Positions 35,390 through 46,634 of a stretch of 64,000 nucleotides of DNA are shown here, one piece after another. Each line of letters starts with the position of its first letter. Position 1 is the stretch's first letter. The notes beneath the pieces were generated by a model that worked only from the letters and a program-made list of their open reading frames with translations, did no database searches and was not told where the DNA came from. The position numbers were made by a program, and so were the translations under genes. The stretch comes from Trachythela sp. YZ-2020 (Eukaryota > Cnidaria > Anthozoa > Malacalcyonacea > Clavulariidae), in the NCBI GenBank assembly GCA_016169945.1, contig JADLSH010000375.1, forward strand, positions 1,092,501 through 1,156,500. Direction: 5' to 3'.

Positions 35390-37933
35390 TTAAAGAAGTC
35401 CAGCCTCTTTTTTCTTCTTCGTAATTTCATCTTCGATAAAAGCAATTTTCTTTGTCAATAATTCTTTCTTCATGGTGAAACCATCAAGTTGATTTTTCAC
35501 CAAATTTCTCTGATCCTCGCTTAATTGCTTTTCGTCCGAAACCGACATCAACAGTTGCGATTCTCTGTCTGCCATTTGAACAAGCTCGGCGTTTTTCGCG
35601 TCGAGATGCCGCTGAAGTTCGTTGAGTTGCGCTAGTGTCAGATCTTTTGGAGTCTTAAAGTGACTCCGCGCTTTCTGATTGGTCCTAAAAAGAATTAAAC
35701 GGTTTTAACTTCTAACTTGGCATAGAAATTCACAAACTGGGAAGGTTAATTAACATCTGCACAACCCAGGCAAGAATATTTAAGTTGAACCACGGATCCT
35801 TGGGCTTGGATGAGAAGTTAATTAGTAGTGGTAAAATGTTTAGTTGTCAAGTATTCCCATTCTTTGGAGTATTATATCTGGGGAAATTATTTAATCTGTT
35901 AGTCAGATTAAAATAGAATTCATGCAGAAACGAACATTAACACTAACAATTAATGAATGCGTTCAACTGTCTGACGGGTTTTTGCTGATTTTAGATGCGT
36001 GCTCTCTGCTCGATTTTCCATGATTTTCCAACTGTAATTGTAACTGTAACTGTAACTGTAACTGTACCTGTACCTGTACCTGTAACTGTAACTGTAACTG
36101 TAACTGTAACTGTAACTGTAACTGTAACTGTAACTGTAATTATATACTACATTTGGTTCAGATTCACTAATTATGTAAAAGAAGTGGTAGATGGAATAAT
36201 AATTTCATATTGCCCCGAAGATATTACAAGGCACTACGCAACTTCAGTTAAATTACGTCTTACAAACGTAAATACTTTTTGGCTCTTTTAGCATAGTTCT
36301 CTTTGCTATCATATTTTTGACAAAACTTCGTTTCACCGACCCGGAGTATCACGATTACCACCAACGTAACAATTGAAACACAATGTTATTATAGTTAAGG
36401 CTATGGTGGAAATTGAGCCAAAATAACATGTTTCTTCCTTATGGATAATAAGAAATATGTTTACATCCATTTGTAAAATCATTTAAGGACGTACCTTTGT
36501 AAATTCGAGATAGGCGCGTCCTTTTTTGTTCCTCGTAATTGCTGCAAACGGGCAGCTGCAAACTCTTTTGTAGATTTGGTTGGAGTGTGAAGCGTTGCCA
36601 GGTAACCTCGTAGTTTTGCTTTATCCATGTACGAGTTTTGGTCCATAACACGTTTATTTATAGCCTAAAGGTAAGCACCAGACAAATGAATGGAGTACTC
36701 ACTCAATGGTACACGTACCCAAATGAACAACCCTTTATGGCAAAAAAAGGGAGGCAGGGGCGGATCCAGGCTCATCTGACAGAGGGGGTGCAGATTATTC
36801 CGGGGGCGGGGGACCGGGGGTGCACCCTTCCACCAACAACTCAAATTATGTCAAAGATGCCATAGATCGTGAAAATTTCAGTATGAACTCGTTGATGCTG
36901 ACTTTTTGTGGGAGTGGGGGGAGGGGGGTGCTGACGTTTTGTAGGCTCCCGGTAGATCCGCCTATGAAGGGAGGGCGTGTCGCGTCATACAGTCAATAGC
37001 ATCTACCATAAACAGAACTTTATGACATGTTTAATGTTCACGCAAGATTGATCTAAAGTCGTAAAGATGTCTAAAATCTTCACTTGACATGTTTTATTTA
37101 ACTTAATAAATAAGAATCAACTATGAACGTGATTAACTGAGCAAATTAAAACCTGACAAGTTTTGCGTATACATGTTTTTAAGCATTGTCCATAGGTAGA
37201 CACAATCGGCGGTAATTAGGGTTAATTCCATCAATTCAAGCCACATCGTCAAAGTTATCATGTGCACATGACGAATCCTATGTCCTACTATAATTAGACG
37301 TTCAAAAATTACCGTTTTAATCTGCTTACAAATAAATGTTTCATATGGGAATAAGAGACAAACAATTCTTGCGGTTTCGTGGAAATTTATAGCCTAATCA
37401 TAGCATCGTTAAGACAAAAGGAACAATCGGTCAATGTCAGGAAATACTTGGTTTACGGATATGATTAAAATAATAGTAGTCGGTAAGTTCGAAAAGAATA
37501 CACTGAGTAAAGTTTATAACAGAACCAAATTTAATAATCTGTTTGTTTTAAAAACAACAGCTCTTTGAAATCGACTGTTATAGTTCATTGTGTACTTCAT
37601 GTCAGAGCACTTTTTGCAATCATACATTCATTTTAATCTATTTTCTCACTTTCTGATTTATTAAAAAATGTCTGAAGCTACAGATATTCGCCCAAAAACT
37701 ACAATCTTAAGTTACCTTTGGTGAATAATCGACATCGTTAAGTTGATACTGGTCACTTTGATATTAACCAGTTCACCAACAACATTAGTACGTTGCGTCA
37801 TTGTGGAGACGTGTTGGAAAGCCTTCTCCAGAGGAGATTTGCCGTTCGTCGTTGTGTCATTAATAAGCGTATGTGCCGCATCGGTGGAACGAGCTCGCGC
37901 AAAGAATAGATCTTGACAGCATATTCGCATTGC
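35390..37933 (-). pseudogene. orphan last three exons of the coiled-coil gene, copy 2
   Basis: Exons 37716-37933, 36495-36664 and 35390-35684. It carries the same 5-bp insertion as copy 1 in the first of these, and no upstream exons. Confidence 0.85.
36031..36139. repeat. (CTGTAA)n array, copy 2
   Basis: About 110 bp with CTGTAC variants; the short allele of the array at 19768. Confidence 0.9.
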
Positions 37934-38046
37934 CTATAAGAAAGAATTCTTAGGATAAGCGATATAACGTGCGGGCTAATGAAACAGATGCATTCGTCAA
38001 AATAAATTTCATTAATAATAAATTTATAGCAAAACACAAATAAGGG

Positions 38047-38184
38047 AACCATTTTTGATATAACTGGAAACTCTGTATAAAAAGAAAGCAAAAAAATTGA
38101 AAACTTTTATTTTAAGTAAAAACTTACCCGCGATAAGATTCATTGAGATATTTTCGTGACTTTATATAGATACCTTATTACTAG
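38047..38184. repeat. duplication junction filler 2 (138 bp)
   Basis: By eye identical in layout and length to 22421-22558, with the same breakpoints on both sides. The second junction was therefore copied from the first. Confidence 0.85.
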
Positions 38185-38478
38185 ACAATTGCTAGCTTTG
38201 CATGTGCGAGAACTATAGATAATCAGTCCCTGCTGAAGTGCAAGTCGTTTTATAGACTTTGAAAATGTTGTTCATTAATTCCACCTGATACAGAAAAGGG
38301 TTAAGAAAAATAAATACATATATCTAACAAGCAACGGACAAGATGGTCTGATGGTCACCGCGAAGTGTAACATTTGTCCGGTCAATGAACGTTTTAGCCT
38401 TTGCCAGGGGTATGAAATCACTATAGCCTGTAAAAAAAGGATTAGCTAAGATAGAAAACCTTAGTCTTTCACCACAAG

Positions 38479-38551
38479 ATCTGGTGGTCTAGTGGTGAAG
38501 ATGACGGCCTTCCAACTGCTAAGTGGATGGATCGAGTCCTGCGAAGACAAA
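38479..38551 (+). repeat. tRNA-Gly-like SINE head, copy 3
   Basis: Same A-box, anticodon-loop and B-box traces as 9602 and 22852. Confidence 0.5.
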
Positions 38552-39138
38552 GCGATGGTATCAGAGAGATGACGGTAAAGAGTGCTCGAAGGAATGATGA
38601 AAAGAAGTGTTGAATGGAAAGTTGTATGGTGTGAGGGGGGGCCGGTTTTCCCCCCGTTCTCCGGGAGGTAGAAAGTGAGGAGGGGCAGCTGGGAAGAAAA
38701 AAATATCAGCCTATATTCTTCAAAAAAGGCAGGAAAAAGTAGACACTTAATAAAATTTTTAACTTTTTATTTTTCTTCTTCATGTTGCTTGTTTTTGTAC
38801 TAAGTCTTTTTATCCATCATCATCCCCTGTCCACCATGTTCTTCACTAAAGATTAATTTTTTTTTTGAGGCTACCGCCATTATAATCTCCAAACATTTGC
38901 TTCACCGAGAATTGATTGTTTTTAACATTCTTCCCGCCGTATTCCATTCCGTCCGCCATCTTTTTTTCTTCATTAGGTACCGATGTTGATTCACGTCCTC
39001 GATCCGTCGACTTTTGACCTCATAGTCTGTTGTCTATACCATCTGCTCGTTGTTGGAAGCCTACTGCAACTTATTCACCTTAATATTTTACTTTACACTG
39101 TATAATTAATAATTAACACTTTTCAAACTCCAAAATTA

Positions 39139-39668
39139 CCTCTACCAGGATTCGGACGACGACTTTTAGACATGACAGCCCGAAGTCTTCTCCACTAGAC
39201 TACTAGCTTAATCGTTGTTGGAAACCTACCGCAACTTATTCACCTTAATTTTTTTACTTTGCACTGTATAATTAACACTTTTCAAACTCCAAAATTACCT
39301 CTACCAGGATTCGGACGACGACTTTTAGACATGACAGCCCGAAGTCTTCTCCACTAGACTATTTGTCCGTTGTTGGAAACCTATCGCAACTCATTCACCT
39401 TAATTTTTTTACTTTTCACTCTATAATTAACACTTTTCAAACTCCAAAATTACCTTTACCAGGATTCGGACGACGACTTCTAGACATGACAGCCCGAAGT
39501 CTTCACCACTAGACTACTTGATCACTACTTGGCAACTTATTCACCTTAATCTTTTACTTTACACTGTATAATTAATAATTAACACTTTTCAAACTCCAAA
39601 ATGTCCTCTACCAGGATTCGAACTACGATTTTCAGTATTGACAGCCCGTATTCTTTACCACTAGACTT
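39139..39668 (-). repeat. tandem array of tRNA-Asp-like units, copy 3 (4 units)
   Basis: Units start near 39139, 39298, 39451 and 39604. The spacer before the last unit is shortened and altered (GATCACTACTTGGCAAC) compared with copy 2. Confidence 0.65.
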
Positions 39669-40309
39669 AGCAATCGCATTGGAAATGAACTTTGTTATTA
39701 TCACGCGTGAGTTCGATCTTTTGGATATGTTCATGTCAAAACAGCCCGAACGCTTTATTGCTTTATTGCTTATGTTCTTGTAGTCCTTGTTAGACTCGTT
39801 GTCTTTTTCTTTTCTTTCAATAAAATATGAAACCATATTTTGCATATTGAAGTTGGGTAGGTCCTCTTTAGCATCGCATAAAGGGATCCATTCTGCGGAC
39901 TTAAGAAACTCGCATGCAGTGGGCAGCAGTGCAGTGAATGCTGTCTCTGCGTGTGTGGTTTGTTTACTTGCTGCTAAATGCTGCCACTTTTCGGTAAAAT
40001 TTGCTTCCCAACCATTTTTGATATAACTGAAAACCCTGTATAAAAAGAAAGTAAAAACTTACCCGCGATAAGATTCATTGAGATATTTTCGTGACTTTAT
40101 ATAGATACCTTATTACTAGCTCTGCCTTCGTTGCATCTGATTTGGCACTCCCGTTTTTACTTGTTCCTTTGTGATAAGAAAGCCATTCTTTGAGTCTTGT
40201 TTTCGTAATATTTCGAGGACAGGCACCACTAAGCAACTGAACTTGCTCTTCCGCAGAAAAAAAAAGCAGATTCAGGCAAATAATTTCGATTATTTTCTGT
40301 CGATAACAT
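39669..40309 (-). pseudogene. YqaJ transposon gene head, copy 3
   Basis: Same two exons as copy 2 with the same extra A. It differs by a 9-bp repeat (TTATTGCTT) near 39766 and a deletion in the intron near 40050. Head-only fragment. Confidence 0.7.
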
Positions 40310-41844
40310 TTGCAGTCGAAAAGTAGTAAGTGGTTGTAAGTTGTTTGACCCCATAGCCTCGTTTTCGTGCTACTCTCACTAAGATACCGCTGGTCCGCTG
40401 AAGTGGCATCAGCATCTACGATAACAGCTATTTCTGGGCAATTTGTCGTGTTCAATTTATAGGATAGATACTGATTACAGAGATGACCATTTTTAGTGCA
40501 AAGTGCACTATAGAGGATGGGGACAAAATTCACATAAGTGAGTCAGACATATACTGTAAATAGATAGATTGATAGAGTAAACCTCAGGGGTGTGGGGAGG
40601 GGTTCTCCTAATGATTATGCTTTTCTTTATTTCACAAATTTCTGTGTCAATGAGTTGAAAAATCAATTGATTTTAGTCCACATCATGGATTTTTAACATG
40701 CAATTCTTCGGAACTTGTTTTATTTTATACTGTCCGTGTTTATTTTACAGTAAAGATAGAATTCACCAACTTATATTGTATTTGTCATTTGTGCCGGTTT
40801 TGTGAGCAACCTTAAAAAAATATGATCATTTATCGATGATCCTGGATCGACCGGCCTGCTAATTAATACTACTTCCACATGCAACAATATTTCCTATAGG
40901 CGTCTAATTTAGTTAAAATTTATTCAACTTCTAAATTTACATTACAACAAAGTACTTATAAATGCATTGCATATAATTATATTAAATGCTGAAGTAATGA
41001 ATGAAGACTAATAACGTACCGGCCCACCCACATAAATCACTTTAATTCAATTGTTTCTACAACCTTTAATTAAACTTGGGGTTAAGATACATATTTGTTA
41101 GCCCAAACAAGATAAAAATATTTAACTCAGATCTTTTTGTACACGTACTGCCGGAACGTTCCTGCCTTGGCTTTGGCTGTTTGGTTTCTTATTACATTAA
41201 ATTGTACGAACACGTTATTTTATTGCAATTTTATTCTATTTCATTTTCATAACGTTCGTGTGACCGCTTTATGAATTATTGATTTATGACATTCACTGTT
41301 TGCGTATAGTTAAAATATTGCACTTTAAAAAATTGACGATCTTGCACACATCTTCGAATGGACTCGAAGATATTATTCTAAAAGTAATCTAACTTCAGCA
41401 TGTCTGTGTGCGTTTGATATTGCGCTTTTCGACAATATTTTTACGCAGCAACAACAATCAGGCTTTTAGCTGTCCAACGATACCTTTTTTGTATCATAAG
41501 GGAAAATGACCAATATATTTCACATCATTTAACGTGGCGCAATAATGAAGACAAACACTAAGTACGGAAATTGCCGAAGCTAAAAGCTACAAAAACTCCC
41601 TAAAATGCCATCTGTTCATTAACGAACAAAAGCGTGGATACTTCGATTAAACCGAATTTGAATTTAAAGCGATAGGCGAAATTTTCAAATGCAGTATTTC
41701 ATGCACCTGCCCCAAAGTAAAGGTTTGTCTCTGCCGCGCGTTGTGTTTCAGCCTTTCCGGGCATATTCTGCAGGGATCACAAGATTTAGGCTGCATACGA
41801 AAGACATGCAATTGTATCCCTACAGATTTAGACTTTAACACAAG

Positions 41845-44489
41845 ATGATCCTAAATCGGTCGAAAGTTGCCCCAAATACGAGCAGCGTTGACAATTTGAT
41901 GAAATGGCGATGCTTTCGCGATGAGGAAGAAGTGTTTTCTTCGGAAAATGGGTTCTTGTTGAATCTCTATTTGCTTACATTCTTCAATGCTGCTGGCACA
42001 ATCTTTGGGTTGTTGTCGAACTCTTTTATTATTTTCGGAGCGAATAGGAACAAACGTCTGAACAAGGTGACCAAAACTTTGACCATACTCCTTGCAGTAG
42101 AAGGTCTTTTGGTCGCCACGGTAATCCAACCTCTATACACAACCTCCAGGGCATTTCCTCTCGCGGGCATTTTCAGTAGTGGGAACCAAACCTACTGCGC
42201 CCTAGACACAATCATAGCTTATGGCAGCATGGTACTACTCGGATTTACAATCGTTACGATGTTAGGTATAACAGGAGAGCGATATGTCACGGTCATGTAT
42301 CCACATCATTACAGATCAAAGAGAAGTATATTTCTGAAGGTGCTCATCTTCTGTTTGCCAGTTCCGCCAACTCATTTCCTCGCCTGCGATTTCTGGCCGT
42401 GGTACAATAACGTCGCCAGAATTCTGACCGTCTCCTTCACATTTATTCCTTACGTTTCTACCGTCATTGCTTACAGCAGGATTTATTGCAAGCTACGAAA
42501 ATTTAACGAGGTACGTATCGCAGGGCCGTACCTAGCCTCTCACAAGTGAGGGGTTGCCGAGCCAAAATTTCCGAAAGAATACAATATATAAATTTCCGAA
42601 TACTTTCCCGTACTCTTACACAAGTAAAGCAAGTTGTTTCATATTTTTCTTATCACACTTATTAGTTATAAAACCACACTGCTTACTGTACTTATTACAT
42701 TACGAGTAATTACTTCTACTGAGTACTATATATAAAATTATTATTGTCCAGAATCCATTCATTGATAAAATGTCATAAAGCTATACACGTCGGGCATGTT
42801 GTTTAGCCCACTTCTCTACGACATTATCTAAGTCGATTTTATCCGCGATATCTTTTTCGCAATTCAATAGAATAAGGTAAAACAACCTAGCATCACTTGT
42901 TGAATTTCACTAATTGTGGTTTCTTCACTTATCAAAAAGTGGAGATTTGACATTTTGGACGCATGGCTTTGTAGAATAATAGTAATATTAAACTTGCGGT
43001 GCCAGTGTGGGTAAAGTATAGCAAATACGGCGGTTGACTGTGGTGTAAAACTACCTGAAAAATACAATGAGAACTTCGACGTTTCGAGCGAAGGCCTTTC
43101 GTCTGGAAACTACTAACTTCCAGACGAAGGGCCTTCGCTCGAAACGTCGAAGTTCTCATTGTATTTTTCAGGTAGTTTTACACCACAGTCAACCGCCGTA
43201 TTTAATATTAAACTGTTATAGACATAAAAACATACTCCAATATAATTGGCCACATGTGTTTGTTTTGAATAGAATCGACCGAGGAACCGAGCTTGGCCTG
43301 CATGTTGGCCATTTAGCAACGTCTAAGAATTAGGCTAGAAATATAGCGGCACAAACACTTCTATGAAAAGTTCATTCTATATTATTTCTGGCTCAGCCAA
43401 CTAAGACTAATCGACACAGTATTTGAATACACCAGGCTGTATTTCCGAATAACTGCCCTAAATTTCCGAATATCGCGTGCTTGAACAATCTTGGAGGGTA
43501 CGTACCACACTTCGGTACAGCCCTGAGCGAGTGGTTCCATGATATCCTGTGTGGTAACAGTTAGTTGTTTGAATGAAATTGTTGTAACGGTTGTTAGTTG
43601 TTTGAATGAAATTTGCCTTGAATTCTACTTGCTGGTTCTCCTCTCAGCACGATATACGTAATTATCGATATTGTAAAGGGAATCAGGGACTTCGATTTTC
43701 ATCGAAGGGCACTTTTGAATTTATATATACTAAGGGGCGTTTGCGAAACATCGGCCGTTGGACGTTGCCATAATCACGTTTCTGATTTGGAGAAAAATAG
43801 CGCGGGGTGTCCTTCCCAAAAATATTTTGATGTTTTTGAAGCTCGATGACTGCATCATTAGCATTTTCTGAAGCGAATTCGAAAAAGAATGACGCCAAAA
43901 TTACTGTTGTTGAACGCGAAATTTGAGGTGTATATGGAGGCTCGTATCAATCAAGTTCTTTCAAGTAATTTTACTTTCTATAAAACTATAACAATAATAC
44001 ATATACTGATTTCACCAATGAACAACCTAAAAAATGTCCGTGAAAAAGGTATTTTTCACAATTGACGATTCTTCAAGCCGGCAATAGAAATATCCGCGTC
44101 GACTCACATGTAAGAAAATTGAAGTGGTGTTTTCCACCAGCACAGAACAAATATATATTGATCGCCATTACCAGCACATGTGTTAAACGATTTTTGTAAA
44201 ATTTCTGTAGGCCATTCATGCTGTTAGAAGTGCTGAATCAAAGAAAAGGGATCGCTCATTAATATTTACGTCGATGTTAGCCGTTGGCACTCACTTAGTG
44301 TGTTTTCTACCTTTGGGTATCTCTCGTGCTTTAAATTTCGACAAAGAATATCTGCTTGTACAGTTGTACCTAAGACCGTGGTTTGCTACGCTGTTTTTTT
44401 GTTCGTTCTTTGTGAACTCACTTCTATACGGTTGGCAAAGTGCCAAACTGTCAGTCCAAATTCTGCGACGGTGCTGCAAGGACTTGTAA
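41845..44489 (+). CDS. class A (rhodopsin-like) GPCR, copy 3
   Basis: Exons 41845-42510 and 44211-44489 join to 314 residues. All seven segments and motifs seen in copy 1 are kept (SNSF, YCALD, GERYV, CFLPLGI, NSLLYGW). It differs from copy 1 near the N-terminus (NRS for NGS, SVDNL for SVENL), which removes none of the TM motifs; NRS still fits the N-x-S rule. The intron holds a foldback element (42995-43203) but the splice sites are intact. Probably functional. Confidence 0.85.
42995..43203. mobile_element. foldback element with 11-bp target duplication, copy 3 only
   Basis: AATATTAAACT occurs at 42984-42994 and 43204-43214. Inside, arms of about 80 bp (AATACGGCGGTTGACTGTGG inward) are near-perfect complements around AACTACTAA. 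A 29-bp unpaired stretch (TGCGGTGCCAGTG...) lies at the left end only. Copies 1 and 2 have a single uninterrupted AATATTAAACT. Confidence 0.85.
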
Positions 44490-44583
44490 GAAAACATCGG
44501 CAACCAGTTTAGCACCAATAGCCAACTGAGACGCACTGGGAACAAGTACGCCGGGAACATTAATGAATGCAACAGATCAATGT

Positions 44584-44800
44584 TAAAGGACGTTTCCATT
44601 ACGGTTGCGAACATGTTTCAACTTTCTCTGTAGGTGTCTAGCCTAAGCGTTTTGTGTCCGCTTTACTGCTCGCGGACACGCGTGTGAAGTTGAACTAGAT
44701 TCAACTTTCTTGGGGTGCCCGTGCGACTGGTTATTCACGTTATTAAAATCGGTCACTTCGCCCGCGCGGGCAAAACGACCGTAATGGGAAACGGCCTTTA
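44584..44800. mobile_element. TA-flanked MITE, copy 3
   Basis: 217-bp version as in copy 2. Confidence 0.6.
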
Positions 44801-44814
44801 GATGTTTAGTGATC

Positions 44815-44990
44815 TAAAGGCTGATTTCCATTCAGTGCAAAATGTCGCGCGATCGACCTTTTGCGATCGTTTCTTTTGAATTATGAGCCCTCGACCGGAT
44901 CAGTTCCAGTCGAGGGCTCATAATTCAAAAGAAAACGATCGCAAAAAGTCGATCGCGCGACATTTTGCACTGAATGGAAATCAGCCTTTA
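44815..44990. mobile_element. near-perfect palindromic TA element, copy 3
   Basis: Same position and length as 33505-33680, so it was present before copies 2 and 3 separated. Confidence 0.85.
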
Positions 44991-45349
44991 GGCGACGTGG
45001 AAATCTCGGCGAAGTTCTTCACAAAAGACAAAAAAATATTTTCGATCAGCGTTGTGATGCTGATGATGATAAAACCTTTTATTCTACCCTAACATTTGTC
45101 GTGCTTAGCTCGCGAAGCAGACTCGCTGAATTGGAGTATAGCCGGAGTGTGCTAATCCGCGACACTGATCTTGTATGACGATAATTTTCAACATTATAGT
45201 GACTTAGATTTTAATACACAACGTTTTGGAAGCACAGGCATGATAGTCTGGTTGCTCCGGAATAGCCAAATATTTGAAGAGTAAGGAAACATTATAGTTG
45301 TCTAATTGTGAAGTTTTTTGGAGGATTGGCAGAGTAAAGAAAAAGTGCA

Positions 45350-45500
45350 TGAAGTATTTCCCTGATACGACGGTAAAGTAAGGAATGTCAAAGTGAAGAC
45401 AGCCAGTGGAACTTACACAAGACCAGTCACCAAGATTTGCGTGATATATCCATCTGAAGGATTTGAAAAGAAGAATATGGTGAATGTTTCGTTGAGTTCT
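45350..45500 (+). pseudogene. BEL/Pao-like DUF5641 fragment, copy 3
   Basis: Same fragment as 17846-18014, including the stop before YDGKVRN, with about 30 bp deleted after KKNMV. Confidence 0.5.
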
Positions 45501-46634
45501 GAAAATTGTGGGAACGTAACCACAAACACGATGCAGAAAATCCACCATTTTGATGTTACTGTGTTACATGTAAATAACTGCTGTAAAACGTTAAATTTAC
45601 GAAGAAATAACCGTTTTCGCTCAGCACAAGATCGGACAAGTGTGAGTTAAAACTATATTAAGCGAACATTACGATTTAAAATACATAATTTACTTATTTA
45701 TTTTAAGTGATAATTATATTTGTATTCTAGATTCAGATTTGCATGTTAATAAATATAAATGCTGAAACCAAACGAATATTTTGGATATAACTGTCTGAGG
45801 GCAAATCAGTCCTAAAAAGTGTACGAGATTTTGTGGGTTTTTTTGTTTCTATTTAATATTTTGTTCTATTTTTTGGCGAGTTTTCGTATTCTTTTGTGAT
45901 TTGTCTATTTGTTGTGATTTCTCTGATGGTGTACGTGATTTACGTAACCGGACCTTCTTGCTTGCTCTCGTTGGTCTGTCGTTTGGGTAGCGTTCTTGAT
46001 TTAATTAAAACACTTTCACACTTCCGAAAACAATGTTTTGAAAAGCTGTTTCCATCTATTTTAACTTATGGCACAAATAAATTAATGGAGTACTACATAC
46101 AAGCAAAGTATAACATTTTACAACTATCTTGAAGTGTGTTGAACAATATTCGTGGTTTTCAAAAATTAGTACCATTCTAATATTGTGATGTAGTGTCATC
46201 TCACATCGGAAACCCAAATAGGGCAGCATGACTGGACAATTGCATGCTCATGCATAAATTAACGAACGTGAAGAAAGAATGCATTATTGAATAATGGCGC
46301 TCATGATCACCTCTTCGGATCAACGAAGATTCTTAATTGAATATATCTTCGCGACAATGGCATGGGATTTTTTTATATGCGAATTTGCTCACTAATTATA
46401 GCAGTTACGATGTTCTATAACCACCATAAAGTCTTTGACTTCGTGTATATGAAAACCACTAATATATTAAATATTAATAAATATATACATTGTACTATTG
46501 ACAACGGACTACGCACTGTAAACAATAGTCCGAAGAGGTGCAAATATAAAATAGAACGAAAGTCTTACTAAATAATTATTAACTATATAACATATTAAGA
46601 TTATAAAACGTTTATTAAACAGTTCAAAACATGT

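Larger units (their letters stand above)
22559..38046. repeat. segmental duplication copy 2 (15.5 kb with LINE)
   Basis: Direct repeat of 9281-22420, about 10.9 kb without the 4.5-kb LINE at 28532-33074. It has no hAT-like elements or HP3 module. It shares the palindromic TA element with copy 3 only and is closer to copy 3 than to copy 1 (for example the His in MYPHHY and the 217-bp MITE). Confidence 0.9.
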
